The translations under genes and the position numbers were made by a program. From Sepiola atlantica (lineage: Eukaryota > Mollusca > Cephalopoda > Sepiida > Sepiolidae), in the NCBI GenBank assembly GCA_963556195.1, contig OY744531.1:110007622-110071621 (forward strand): a stretch of DNA of 64,000 nt, read 5' to 3'. Positions 22,521-33,242 of the stretch are shown in pieces; position 1 is the first letter of the stretch, and each line of letters starts with the position of its first letter. The notes beneath the pieces are model-generated. The model was not told the origin of the DNA. It was given only the letters and a program-made list of their open reading frames with translations, and did no database searches.

Positions 22521-22887
22521 TCTGTTGGTGCAACCGGGCTTAAGGAAGTTTATACCTATCTCGTGTGCATTCACGATCTCATATTTGAAAGTGGAAAACA
22601 ACAACAACATCCCTTAAGCCCGGTTGCAGCAACAGAAGCCGGGAAAATTCAAATCCGATAAGATCAGAATATACAGACACATTGAAAAAGCCAAGTTTTC
22701 AATTGGCGAAATATTTGTATCACTATAAACTAAAAAAACATGAAAGTTTATAAAAGGAAAAAATAAATCGGTTTCGATTTATTTTTCTTTTAAAATTGAT
22801 ATCGCATCTTTAAATGCTTCAAAGGTATTTATTTTACCTTATTCCTTATTAAATTTCAAGTAGATGCTTAAAAAAATATGAGCCCTA

Positions 22888-22892
<5 letters not shown>

Positions 22893-22938
<46 letters not shown>
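22893..22938. repeat. (TA)n microsatellite
   Basis: Pure TA. Confidence 0.95.
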
Positions 22939-22941
<3 letters not shown>

Positions 22942-23469
22942 GGTATGTGGGTACTTGTATAATTTATAAAAGATTAATAACAGCATGAAACACTTGGCCT
23001 TGAAGATTTCTAACTTTATTGGAATATTATTTGTTCAAAATATCACTCTTTCTTTCTTTCGGCAATTCCAATGTTATTTCCCGGTGAGCGATAACTCTGT
23101 TACACATGAAGAACTTGCTTATTGCTTTTGGAAATCGATATATTCTCCGGATATACATGTTATCCGTATCGTTTTTACTAGGAAAGATGGAAGAATAGAC
23201 GACACGTTTCATAAGAGTAGAAATAGATTCTCATCTTTTAAAAAGCCAGTCATATCTATATATTATCTACTCACATTGTTACATAATCAATGGGTTTTGT
23301 TTTCGGTAAAACTGCATTTTAAGATCCTGGAAACTCATCAAGTCATAAAAATGTTCAATCTCACTCGGCTACAAAAAAGATTTGAATGAACATTTGAATA
23401 CGTAAACAAGGACAAAAAAGTCAGACATCTATTAAGAATGCAGAGATGTCATCTGTCGGTTAAAAGTCA

Positions 23470-23765
23470 ATACTATACTTCTATTAATCATGGTTATTTA
23501 GTATGTGTTTGTCTGAAGCCGATCTATACTATTACTGCTATTACTAATGGAAAGTTGTTATGTTTGAAGCCACAACTGTACTATTACTTCTATTTATAAT
23601 CGAGATTTGGTATATGTCTGTCTGAAGCCGAATCTATATGATCACTATTATTAATAATGAAGATTTAACATCTGTCTGTCTGAAGTCGAAACTATACTAG
23701 TACTTCTATTAATAATAAAGATTTGGTATTTGTCTGTCTGAAGCCAAAACTGTACTAATACTATC
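23470..23765. repeat. Diverged tandem repeat, unit about 58 bp
   Basis: About five copies of TCTGTCTGAAGCC.AAACTATACTA.TACT..TATTAATAATGA.GATTTGGTAT. The reverse complement matches the 52-bp array at 35150-35640, so this is the same family in the opposite orientation. Confidence 0.8.
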
Positions 23766-24106
23766 TTTTAATGTTGCAGCAACTCCTGCATGGACCGCGG
23801 CAGTGCGTTTCGTATACTAGTCCCACTACGGGCCGTGGCTTTTCTTGTTTCGTATACCTGTCCCTGAAAGGACCGTGGCAGTTCACATTTAATACTCGTC
23901 ATTTTTAAAACATCATAAATCGCATCGTTCTTATATTGTTTGCATACCTTAGATTTCTCCCTCGCCGTGTAGAGGGCCGTGTCGTCTAGTGAATGAATTC
24001 TTTCTTCTTTCCTTCTTGCCGTGAACCACACCGTCCGTTGTCTTAACTTTCAATTCCTTTTATTACAAGCGTTGTTATTTATCGGACTGGACCATTCACT
24101 ACGTCG

Positions 24107-24107
<1 letters not shown>

Positions 24108-24142
<35 letters not shown>
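24108..24142. repeat. (GA)n microsatellite
   Basis: About 35 bp of AG repeats. Confidence 0.95.
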
Positions 24143-24143
<1 letters not shown>

Positions 24144-24279
24144 AAATCACTACTTTATCGTCGTTACTTAACAATTATTTTCTTAACCATTCATAGAGGA
24201 GTGGAAGGATATCTCTCGCTTGTATTTTCTTAGGTAAATATTTCCCTTAAATCAAATTGTTGACTACATCAAAATCATG

Positions 24280-24520
24280 ACTGATAGGTTCGCCTCCAAA
24301 ACCCAGACTGACGAAACTAGCTTCTCACGAAGAACGAGTGACGTCACGTATCCCTCTGTTTCCCACGCAAGGGCCTGTGACGTCACAGAGCCTCTCGCCA
24401 GTGCACACTGACCCTTGATCTGGGGTTTCGTCACACGGTGGCCCTGTCACGTCTGTGATTTCCGACTGTGAGAACAGGCCCTATTCTGCACTCAACTGCC
24501 GGTCCACCCCGCGTTAATTC
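24280..24520. promoter_or_regulatory. GC-richer segment with two CRE-type palindromes
   Basis: Within strongly AT-rich DNA this stretch is clearly GC-richer and holds TGACGTCA twice (about 24340 and 24378) plus a third TGACGTCA near 24740. TGACGTCA is the consensus for CREB/ATF binding. It could be a promoter or enhancer, or just the arm of an unrecognised element; there is no adjacent recognisable exon. Confidence 0.3.
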
Positions 24521-25256
24521 GCGCAAGTCAAACCAACGATTTCCAACAGATACGTCCATTCCCATAGGGCCATTATCCAACATTAATGGTTGATTCAGTT
24601 TACCATACTATTTCAGACTGTGTAAAATAATGTTTAGAACGGTCGTTTTCTACACGAGGCTAGAGTAAACATAAGGTTAGAACAGTGGAAAGTTTCATTC
24701 GAAGTTAACAAACTAGAGTTTAGATTATTTCACAGGATATGACGTCATTAAAGGAAGAACGTGGCAGAAAAACGATATCAATTCTGTTTTCTGTTGAGAT
24801 TTAATACGTCAATGTGAGCAGATGTTTTCGATCGTCACATCCTTTACGGGGGTGGGGTAGGATACTATAACCCATCAAGTTAGACATTGCTTAAAATTTC
24901 TGTAAATTACTAGGTAAAATAAAATTAAACCTTAGAGGCAAATAATTATATGTTTTTTAAATTTTTGTTAGTATTATGTTGATAGTTACATGTTAAAACA
25001 TACACAGTACGTATTAATAAAAACCGAACCATCATACGTGACAGGACGCTAGTCTGTTATCCGTTATAATCCGACAAATGTATTTACATCTTTTTATGCA
25101 ATGTGTAATCATAGTACCGTGTATTCTAATATAGTTACCAATCTATATATTGATCAGGCTCAAAGTTGCTTAATTAAATAGCTGACACTGTTTAGGACCA
25201 ACAATCAGATTAGTCTTACACTTTATTTCTCTACTCTATAGTAAATGTCAATGTGA

Positions 25257-25258
<2 letters not shown>
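24521..25258. other. Unassigned AT-rich DNA
   Basis: No gene or repeat recognised apart from the third TGACGTCA near 24740. Confidence 0.35.

Positions 25259-25259
<1 letters not shown>

Positions 25260-25298
<39 letters not shown>
25260..25298. repeat. (TA)n microsatellite
   Basis: Ends two bases before stem I of the next ribozyme. Confidence 0.95.
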
Positions 25299-25300
<2 letters not shown>

Positions 25301-25366
25301 TTGGTCTGATGAGGTTGACTCTCTGCGAAGACTGCAACCGAAACATGTATGCACATATGTAACCAA
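25301..25366 (+). ncRNA. Hammerhead ribozyme (family A, copy 1)
   Basis: Complete type I fold. Stem I is TTGGT (25301-25305) with ACCAA (25362-25366). CTGATGA 25306-25312. Stem II is GGTTG (25313-25317) with CAACC (25335-25339). GAAA 25340-25343. Helix III is CATGT/ATATG (one G-U) around ATGCAC. The cleavage site is UA at 25360-25361. Every conserved core position is present. It lies at the head of a PLE-type tail and its second copy is at 51855-51920. Confidence 0.88.
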
Positions 25367-25478
25367 TAATGTTCGTATGAATAAAAAAATTATACTTATA
25401 AACAGCTCTACTTGTTATTGAGCACTTTTTATAAACACTTGAGTTTCAACGGATTTACATCTACAGAAACTAATACAA

Positions 25479-25482
<4 letters not shown>
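25367..25482 (+). mobile_element. PLE-type 3' tail (family A)
   Basis: Follows the ribozyme: AATGTTCGTATGAATAAA, ACAGCTCTACTTGTTATTGA, GCACTTTTTATAAACACTTG, ACGGATTTACATCTACAGAA, then (TA)n. The 51921-52040 segment is nearly the same. Confidence 0.8.

Positions 25483-25533
<51 letters not shown>
25483..25533. repeat. (TA)n microsatellite
   Basis: Pure TA after the family A tail. Confidence 0.95.
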
Positions 25534-25538
<5 letters not shown>

Positions 25539-25710
25539 TAAATGTTGAATTAAATAACGATAATTGAATTATCGTTTAATAATAATAATCTATCGTGATA
25601 ATGTTAAGCTCAATATAGAGCAATCAATTTTAGAGGTGAAAGATGAGAATAAAAAATTGTAGATATACAATATTTATTAAAACATCAAATGTTCAGAGCA
25701 AGGAGCTTCA

Positions 25711-25760
25711 TATCCTTAATCCATGGGTTTTCAAAGATAAACTATTCTCATCAAAGGATA
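25711..25760 (-). ncRNA. Degenerate hammerhead (family G, copy 1)
   Basis: Minus strand: stem I TATCCT (25760-25755) with AGGATA (25716-25711), core TTGATGA (first C changed), weak stem II, GAAA (25732-25729), helix III ACCCATGGAT, UA at 25718-25717. The 6-bp stem I and helix III are good. The C3-to-T change would abolish activity. Confidence 0.5.
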
Positions 25761-25841
25761 GGGAAACGCCGACAATGTTATTGTAAATATTATCGGCAAC
25801 ATTTAACTTTGCAAATTTTACATATAATAAAACAAAATAAA

Positions 25842-25844
<3 letters not shown>

Positions 25845-25887
<43 letters not shown>
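25845..25887. repeat. (TA)n microsatellite
   Basis: Pure TA. 25888-26230 holds no recognisable feature. Confidence 0.95.
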
Positions 25888-25890
<3 letters not shown>

Positions 25891-26234
25891 TATTTCACGA
25901 TTTATTATTGTATAATTTTCTGATAAATTATACCAAAAGTAAGTAATTGGATTTACAATTGTTTCAACGTATCTGATTTAAATCTTCGGTGAGATTTTAA
26001 GTGATAATAAACCGATATTTACACTTTTTAGTTTTTTCTTCAGATTCTTTTTTAATTGCATACTTGAGGTTTTTGATCGTTCATACATTTTTCACCATGC
26101 AATTTCTTTTGGAGTAAATATCTAGTAACCGATTAACAGGTTTCTGATTCTGATATTTTAAAAATCACATTTCACAATGTGACGAACCTTAACTTCCTCT
26201 GTTAACATTTTGAAATATATATATATATTAATTC

Positions 26235-26410
26235 TTAACATCAAGATTAAAGTATTCTTACATACATAGGCCAGCGTTTTAAGCTTTCACTCTCATCAGT
26301 TAAGGGATGATAATCTCAGACGGTCGCACGATTCGAACCCCTGCTACAGAATTATCCTAGACTCTATAAGCAATCGCCGTAACCATCAGACCACGAGACA
26401 TTACCACATT
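26235..26410 (-). mobile_element. tRNA-derived SINE with hammerhead remnant
   Basis: Minus strand: tRNA-like head with A-box-like TGGTCTGATGG (26393-26383) and B-box GGGTTCGAATC (26340-26330), then CTGATGA (26299-26293), a short stem II, and AAAAC where GAAAC is expected. I cannot build stem I here. The order tRNA head, about 30 nt, hammerhead core is the same as at 20412-20520 and 58462-58609; its T-arm GTTCGAATCGTG is shared with the latter. Confidence 0.6.
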
Positions 26411-26617
26411 CAAGAAGCGAATTTAAGTTCTATTAATGCGAAGGGCGGCATATCTAGAAAGTCTGACTAAAGGTTCTATGAACGTTGTCGGAATATGCCT
26501 TATAGCTACGTGTCAGTCTATTTTTAATTTCCCCGAACCGGGCTCAACTTTGATCTTATGAACTTAGAACAAAATTCATTTTAAACAAATGATATTAAAT
26601 TATCCTTACATACATAC

Positions 26618-26620
<3 letters not shown>

Positions 26621-26661
<41 letters not shown>
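26621..26661. repeat. (TA)n microsatellite
   Basis: Pure TA; 31 bp from the 3' end of the minus-strand ribozyme. Confidence 0.95.
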
Positions 26662-26664
<3 letters not shown>

Positions 26665-26692
26665 TGATATTAAATAAAGTGTTACAACAACA

Positions 26693-26740
26693 TCCGGACC
26701 AAGGTTTCAGATCCGAGAAAATCGGACCTTCATCAGCGGA
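26693..26740 (-). ncRNA. Hammerhead ribozyme (family B)
   Basis: Minus strand, complete. Stem I TCCG (26740-26737) with CGGA (26696-26693); CTGATGA 26736-26730; stem II of 8 bp AGGTCCGA/TCGGATCT (one G-U) around a 5-nt loop; GAAA 26708-26705; helix III CCTTGG; UC cleavage site at 26698-26697. Helix III is only CC/GG around TT, as in PLE and schistosome hammerheads that work best as dimers. The tail runs into (TA)n. Confidence 0.85.
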
Positions 26741-26854
26741 GTCGTATAGCTTAATGAGTAAGAACAACCGCCAGGAATTTCAAAATATTGTCCGTTGGAA
26801 AGATGGAACACTTTCAGATTAAAAATTGTCACGTGCGTGGAATATATATATATA

Positions 26855-27003
26855 TTAATTGAATGACATAATAAAATGACAAATTAATCAGATTTTATTA
26901 AAGTTCAAAAACAAGGAGTGATATTAGGACGCAATATCACTCATTGTTTTTGAACTTTAATAAAATCTGATTAATTTCTCATTTTATTATGTCATTCAAT
27001 TAA
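26855..27003. repeat. Foldback element, 149 bp
   Basis: TTAATTGAATGACATAATAA starts the left arm and its complement ends the right arm. The arms are about 67 bp with a few mismatches, meeting near GTGATATTAGGACGCAATATCAC. It could extrude as one long hairpin. No coding capacity. Confidence 0.9.
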
Positions 27004-27093
27004 TAGTATCGATGTATACACTATATTGAGCTTTGTTTTTTATCCTGATAGTCTACTTGTTCAATATATTATTTATATCTTGAAAGTATTATC

Positions 27094-27211
<118 letters not shown>

Positions 27212-27525
27212 ATCTAATACTAAATATTGCGCTTGTAATTGAAATTCGATCTATTCGTGAATAAATCTTAACTATATGAATTTAATTCATATTTTCATAA
27301 TTTCTAATATACCTGCATATGCGTGTGTTTGCTTCAATTTCTATTTCAAGTGGTGAGGGGAAGCGAAGAAAGCAAATTGCAAGTCAGACAATAACGTTCG
27401 ACTTACCCCCGCCGACTGAAATGGATTCGGAAAAGAATTCTTCACTCTATACTAAAAGAATCAGTGATGGGTATTTTTTATTTAGGTCATCAGAAATGAT
27501 GATAAAAATTTATATATGAAAAATT

Positions 27526-28491
27526 GGTACTACTCCAGGGTTTGCGCCTAATTTCCGTGACTGCTCGGCAACCACGAACCGACAGCTAACGGAAGCGTCC
27601 GAGACCTGCCGAGTCGAAAACGAGGCTGTAAACAAAACTGATCAATCAGGATGCTGCATCAAGCAGTCGATAAGTATTGGAAGGAGACGCTAAGACAAGC
27701 TAACATAACAAAATGAATTTTGAGCAACTTTGTCGCACCGTTGAATCTCCGAAGGATGTCAGGAACTTTTGTCAGCAGAAAGCTCTGCTGGCCACCGTAA
27801 TGCGGTGTAGGCGATGCGGCCGACTTTGCCGGTTAACTGCTAGGAAACATATAGCTGACAGATATGCCTGGAGATGCCCCACTCAGGAATGCCGGGCTTG
27901 GATTTCGTTGCGATCGGGGACGTTTCTTTTCGATATCAAATTTGGAAATTCCGACCATCCTAAAGATGATCTACCTGTGGTCCTAGGATATGGCGACTGG
28001 GAAAAAAACAAAAAACAAGCGCTACCCCTTCAGGAAAAGATCCAAAATCCCCCCCCTAAAAAATCTTAAAAAAAGCAACAAAAAAATACCGAATTTCCCA
28101 AAAAAAAATGTTAAAAAGATAATTGGTTCAAAAATACCCAAAACAAAAAGTTTATTCATTTCAGCGTTCATTTTTCATTTCTAAAAAGTAAAAAAAAAAG
28201 GATTAAAAAATAATAATAATAAAAAGTTTATTTATTTCAGCTATGGATTTGTTCCTTTATTTCATTTTTTCATAAAAATATATGCATTTCTTTTTCTTTC
28301 CGTATATTCATCGTCTTATATTGTTGTCGTCTGCCGACCTTCCATTTTTTAAAACGATTTTTCGGTTTTGTTTATACAACGTCGACGCTAGCCTCGTTTT
28401 CAACTCGGCAGGTCTCGGACGCTTCCGTTAGCTGTCGGCTCGCCGCTGCCGGGCAGTTACGGAAATTAGGAGCAAACCCTGGAGTAGTACC
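27526..28491 (+). mobile_element. Merlin-type DNA transposon, internally deleted
   Basis: TIRs of about 105 bp start GGTACTACTCCAGGGTTTGC and match with few changes (27526-27632 and 28386-28491). They are flanked by a perfect 8-bp duplication GAAAAATT (27518-27525 and 28492-28499). An 8-9 bp TSD and GG...CTCC ends fit the Merlin superfamily (IS1016/ISXO2-related). The element is only 966 bp and lacks the DDE domain, so it is non-autonomous. Confidence 0.88.
27713..28069 (+). pseudogene. Merlin transposase N-terminal fragment
   Basis: 118 codons from ATG. Residues 1-75 carry the N-terminal zinc ribbon typical of ISXO2-like transposases: MRCRRCGRLCR, then RWRCP-like AWRCPTQECRAW and SLRSGTFLF. 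After about residue 77 the sequence turns Lys/Asn/Pro-rich and out of the family, and no DDE/K catalytic residues follow. The deleted middle makes it inactive. The same start (M.F.QLC..VESP) reappears at 46118 in a second, more decayed element. Confidence 0.75.
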
Positions 28492-28499
28492 GAAAAATT

Positions 28500-30180
28500 A
28501 AATTACTTACGTAATTCGATGATTTTATATGAATATTTTAGTAATATATTTAGATAAATTGCGAGTACGGACCCTAGTCAAGAATAATTTCATCCGTCAT
28601 TTTTTTTACGAAGGGTGTGACCTAGTTGATATATTATAAGTATACTTACCTTTTTAGTGTTGACTTTTTTTAATTTGGACAGAAACAATTATTCGTCTCT
28701 AATATTCCGTTCCACTTAGTTTTCGAAACTGTTATACGTTTAGAAAAAGTAGAATTGTGGAAACGTTATTTTGAAGAAATGATTTTATTGAAAGAATTAA
28801 CACTTAAATTTTGTAATTACTAGCAGGAAGACCCGACGTTTCTCAGGATTGAATGAGGATCACTATTATTTTATTGTTTACACTATGCTCATAACACCAT
28901 ATTATTTTTTGTTACTGTCCCTCAGTCGGATAAAAAAAATGAAATCTTTGGAAAACTCTCCTCATTAGTGTTTTATACATATAGTTTAAATTTCAGTAAA
29001 ATCTGTTTTATAACCTCGTAATTTAGGTTATAATAAATAATAACTTGTAAATAAATGGATGAACTATCAAGAGAAACGTTTAACAGATTTATTAAAACTG
29101 AACACAGAATGAATTAATGAATTAATTTGTCGCTGGACGCGATTGACATATAAAGTGTCTGATGCCGTGATCTTTGTTTACTTTCTCTCTGGGCAGTCGA
29201 CAATCCCGAAATGGTTCAAGGAAAATAATTCCGTTTTCGTTAGTTGTCCTAACAATCTGATATAGGTATTTGAAGTTTTATAGGGGTTATACCCCCATAG
29301 TACCCTTTAGATAGGCACGTAGAGATTCAGCACGCAGAAGGGAACGTAGAGATTTTGGACCACTTTGGTTGTTTTCCTCGAAGAATTTTATACATATGGT
29401 TTATTTCATCAAAATAAAAAGTATTTGAAGTTTTAAGGAAGGTTCGGTCCCCCATAGTTCCCTTAAGATTGCACTTAAAGATTCGGGAACACTTCCATTA
29501 TTTCATCCGAAATATTTGATAGAAATGATTAAAATTCCATGAAAATAGGATATCATCTCAGTTTTGATGCGGCTTCTGCCATCATAGCCTCCTTAATGAT
29601 AAAGTTAAAATTCGTCTTCCACTTCCATTGTCTTCTACGGAAAATTTTACATATTAATGCACTTTTAGTTTTATGTAGGTTTTCAAACCTTTAATTTCAT
29701 AGGGAACACACACACAGATATTGACATTTATATAAATGTCAATAATTGTGTGTGAGAGAGATTTTGAAATATATTTTTATTGAGGTATAATAATGAAAAA
29801 AGAGGTCCTATCTGTATAGGGCCATCTCGTACCAGTAACAATGATAGCAAAGGAATTACCTACGTAACACTTTGCTGCAAGACTCAGTTAGTTTCGGAGG
29901 AGCTCATAGTCTAACCTGGATGCAATGCCACCAATGGTCCGAATGAACGCAATTGAATGAAGTGAATGAAGTCTACTGACACATGAAGATTTCACTGTGT
30001 CCTGAGAATTGTTTCGTTTAATCTCTACAACTCGAGCCTCGCATAGCAAGATCGGATGCAGGTGTATAAAAATAATATTAAAACTATCAGCAAGATTGAT
30101 CAGAAAACTGTAAACTTCCGTTAAAAGTTTAAGGTTATAATTGCGGTTACCCTCGACAATCAGTCAGACAGTGGATTTTT
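28500..30180. repeat. AT-rich DNA with dispersed-repeat fragments
   Basis: No gene. A TAGCAGGAAGACCCGACG head at 28822 matches one at about 50540. 29255-29500 holds two diverged copies of TATTTGAAGTTTTA..GGGTT.....CCCCATAGT.CCCTTTAG. 29709-29755 is a small palindrome around GACATTTATATAAATGTC. Confidence 0.5.
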
Positions 30181-30184
30181 TGCT

Positions 30185-30400
30185 GTCAGACTGAGGTAGG
30201 GTTCTGTTCAGTCCTAGACTCCACCTTTATATGCTTTACCTTCTCTTTGGGAAAGGAGTTAGTTTCTTGCTAATCGCCTGTGCTGCTCCTACCGGGTAAT
30301 TCCGACGAAGCTGATCAAGCATTTTTGTGTAGGTCAGAGTGCGTTTATTTTGGTGCGTTAGCTTTTCAAAACTGCACCTGAGTTTGTGTCTAACTTCCTT
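30185..30400 (+). repeat. Dispersed repeat S2, copy 1
   Basis: Ordered blocks GTTCTGTTCAGTCCTAG, GCTTTACCTTCTCTTTGGGA, AGGAGTTAGTTTCTTGCTAA, GACGAAGCTGATCAAGCATT and GTGCGTTAG.TTTTCAAAAC. The same order is found at 62376-62525 and, interrupted, at 30460-30960. Class unknown. Confidence 0.7.
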
Positions 30401-30459
30401 GAAAAAAAGGTCAATAATATGATACAAATCAATCTAACAGTGGCTTTGCTCAGTTAAAG

Positions 30460-30960
30460 TTCTGTTCAGTCCTAGGAGGTTCACCTCTCCAGGCTTTACC
30501 TTCTCTTTGAGAAGGGGTTCATGGCCTCTATTCAGTCTTGAGAAACAATGGATATCTTCTGTAAGAATGGCTGCACGTGTAATTGTGAAGCAAGGGTAGC
30601 TCAATCATGAACCAGACTTCTCCTGAGTCGGCACTGCTTAATTCGAGAGACAAGGAGAAATCCGGGACGACTGGCAACAATGCTGAGATGAGCAGAGAAC
30701 ACATACAGCACCTGGTATTCCCAAATGGTCACCCATTTTAGTACTGGCCAAACTGAACATCGCTTAACTTCGGTAATCTAACAAGAACGGGTGTGTCAAC
30801 GTGAAGGAATAAGTTTATTGCTAAACCCATTAGTCACCCTTACCGGGGAATGCTGACAAGGCTAGTCAGGCATTTTATTGCACGTCATAATGCGCTTCAC
30901 GTAATGCCCTGGTTTTTCAAAACCACTTGTGATCTTGTGTCAAAGCTCATAAAAACGGGG
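30460..30960 (+). repeat. Dispersed repeat S2, copy 2, interrupted by a 5S-related insert
   Basis: The left half (30465-30525, AGTTCTGTTCAGTCCTAGGA) and right half (about 30806-30960, TTATTGCTAAACCCATTAG to TTTTTCAAAACCAC) are S2. The intervening 280 bp contain a 5S rRNA-derived segment on the minus strand. Confidence 0.65.
30709..30803 (-). pseudogene. 5S rRNA-derived sequence, copy 1
   Basis: On the minus strand this aligns to about positions 25-120 of animal 5S rRNA: CACGTTGA, CCGTTCTTGTTAGATTACC, GAAGTTAAGC, CAGTACTAAAATGGGTGACC and TTTGGGAATACCAGGTG. These include the internal Pol III control regions. The 5' about 20-25 nt are missing and several bases differ, so it is a pseudogene or the head of a 5S-derived (SINE3-class) retroposon. 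Confidence 0.85.
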
Positions 30961-31739
30961 CTCATGATTTAACCGATACACAATCCTGTCAATCTGCTAT
31001 GTTAGTCGGTGCGCATAAAAATAAGGCGAAATTTGCATAAACATGTTCTGCATTCGGTTTTCTCAGTAAACCATTTTTGCGCTCAAATTATTTTCTCTTC
31101 ATCAATTAGGCGAACGTCAGATGAAACTCAACCAAACTCCACAGGAAATCCGACGAGAAAAATCTTTTAAAGCGTTTTTTTTTATGCAAGAAAATAAAAA
31201 AAGGCTTTTAATAGCATTTCGACCGCGAGCGAAATATTTCTCTCGAATGCAAATCGTTTTCCTTTTTGAAACCTCAAACGACTCTTATTTGTAATTAAGA
31301 AAAGAAAAGACAGTGTAACCGCAATTATTTTGAATTATATTTGGTTGGGTAATTAAGAAACGTAATGGGATTGTTTTGCTTTTCGAAGTCTCTAGCGGGA
31401 CTGTGTTTGCTTTCAGATGATAAAACGTCACATTTTCGTTTTTCAAAATGGATTCGCCTATAAAATCCAGTTGGAATCCAGTGTACTAAATGACATAGAG
31501 AAGTCCACTGTACTAAATGACATCAAGAAATTCGGTGTACCAAATGCCATCACGAAACAAAGACTGGGTATTCTTAATGTTCCCACATACGAAGGTAGAT
31601 GCCTCAGTGATTGATCCTGATTATGTGACATGGATTGACAGAGTAGCATTCAAGCGAGTTGTCGATGGGACTTAGAAGAGAAGCATCGTTTGTTTGTTTG
31701 CCGTCGAAAATCTCCGAAGACCTCGGAGCCTCTAGTAGC

Positions 31740-32030
31740 AAAAATCTTAAGACGTCTAATAGTGGTAGTAGCATTAGTTGTAGTAGTAGTAATGGCGGCA
31801 GAGTGTATAGGTTGTCCACCTCTATCTCTCTAGAAGTAGAAGTATTTTAAAACGTCTAAAAGTAGTAGTAGTAGTAATAGTAGTAATAGTAGTAATAGTA
31901 GTAGTAGTAGTAGTAGTAGCGACAGAGTGTATAGGTCGTCCGCCTCTGTCTCTCACTTGTTTCTTATCTAGAAGTAGAAGTATTTAAACACGTCTAGTAG
32001 TAGTAGTAGTAGTAGTACTAGTAGTAATAA
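31740..32030. repeat. (TAG)n trinucleotide-rich segment, partly duplicated
   Basis: AGTAGTAGTAAT-type runs at 31765-31790, 31860-31918 and 31995-32030, with intervening copies of GTGTATAGGT.GTCC.CCTCT.TCTCT and TAGAAGTAGAAGTATTT. No coding sense. The 31300-31740 stretch holds no recognisable gene; a 65-aa frame (31417-31614) has a short internal repeat but no domain. Confidence 0.8.
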
Positions 32031-32131
32031 TGTCGAATTATATTTTATCAATGTTTGGGTGCAGTTTTTTATGTGGACGGCTTCGAGGATTTTAACTCTG
32101 CGTGTACAATTATTTTTATGGATGATTTTAG

Positions 32132-32159
<28 letters not shown>

Positions 32160-32162
<3 letters not shown>

Positions 32163-32542
32163 GGTGGGCAAAAATAAGGGTCCTATTTTTAAAAATTCAT
32201 AACTTTTTTATTTATTGATTTTTTTTTTTTTTTTTTTAGAATAAGTAAAGGACCCCTTCCGAAGCAAGCATGAGCCGTATTAGCCCTAAGGAACGTACCC
32301 TCATTTAGAAAACATTATTTTTGCTTAAAAAACTCAAAACAGTGTAAAAAACAATACTTTAGTTTTTGTAAGTTTTAAGAAGTGTTTTTCGGCTAAAATT
32401 TGTTTTGTTTATTTCAAAAAATCTCGGAAGGGTCAGTCTACACACACATAAAGTTTGGTGAGTTTAACTTTTATTTTGTGGAAGTTATTCAAATTCAAGT
32501 TATTCAAATTTAAAGATAGGACCCTTATTTTGGCCTACCCTG
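32160..32542. mobile_element. mariner-type MITE
   Basis: Inverted ends CAGGGTGGGCAAAAATAAGG... and ...TATTTTGGCCTACCCTG (about 28 bp) flanked by TA on each side, the Tc1/mariner target. 383 bp, no transposase. Inserted at the edge of a (TA)n tract (32133-32158). Confidence 0.85.
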
Positions 32543-32563
32543 TATATGTGTGTGTGTGTGTGT

Positions 32564-32698
32564 GTAAAGGAGTAAGGCTACCAACATTTGTAAAAAGTTT
32601 TTTTCAATATTTATTTATTATTTTGTTATTTTATTATTTAATAAAATGATAAAATAACAAAATAATAAATAAATTGTTGGTAGCCTTACTCCTTTACA
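32564..32698. repeat. Foldback element, 135 bp
   Basis: TGTAAAGGAGTAAGGCTACC at the left is mirrored by GGTAGCCTTACTCCTTTACA at the right, with A/T-rich complementary arms meeting near 32631. Confidence 0.9.
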
Positions 32699-32748
32699 TA
32701 TATACTTTTCTCTCGCTGGAACTGCACTAATACTGTACTACCCTCTTT

Positions 32749-32859
<111 letters not shown>

Positions 32860-33107
32860 AAAATTATGGAAATTATATTCCAACCTGATAGCAAATGAAA
32901 AGGGAAAAACCAAAAGTAGTTATTAATCAATTCTAACGACCATGGTTCGTTCAAAAAAAGAATTAAAAAATGTTCACTCTATAATCGCACAACTTTTTTT
33001 TATTCTAACGACTATGTTTCGTTTGAAAAAAAAAACATTATTTTCACGTCACAAACGCACAAAATATTTTTAAATATTGTACTTGTATGTTATTTTTTAC
33101 AATGCAA

Positions 33108-33149
33108 TCATCTTGAGGGAGTCTTGAAGTAAAGACGAAACGTTGATGA
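33108..33149 (+). ncRNA. Hammerhead-like motif (family E, copy 2)
   Basis: TCATC (33108-33112) can pair with GATGA (33145-33149). The core reads TTGAGGGA, then GTCTT...AAGAC, GAAA (33137-33140), CG and UU. Helix III is only CG, so a monomer could hardly fold. The tail leads into (TA)n at 33182-33220 and (GT)n to 33242. Confidence 0.45.
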
Positions 33150-33178
33150 ATATATAATTGTTTTTCTATTCTCATTTT

Positions 33179-33242
<64 letters not shown>

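Noticed and set aside
22985..23389. 134-aa open frame, plus strand
   Set aside because: No motif, no repeat relative and no splice or promoter context; composition is like its AT-rich surroundings, so likely chance.
27480..27500. TCATCAG near 27488 (minus) as a hammerhead
   Set aside because: No GAAAC within reach and no helices.
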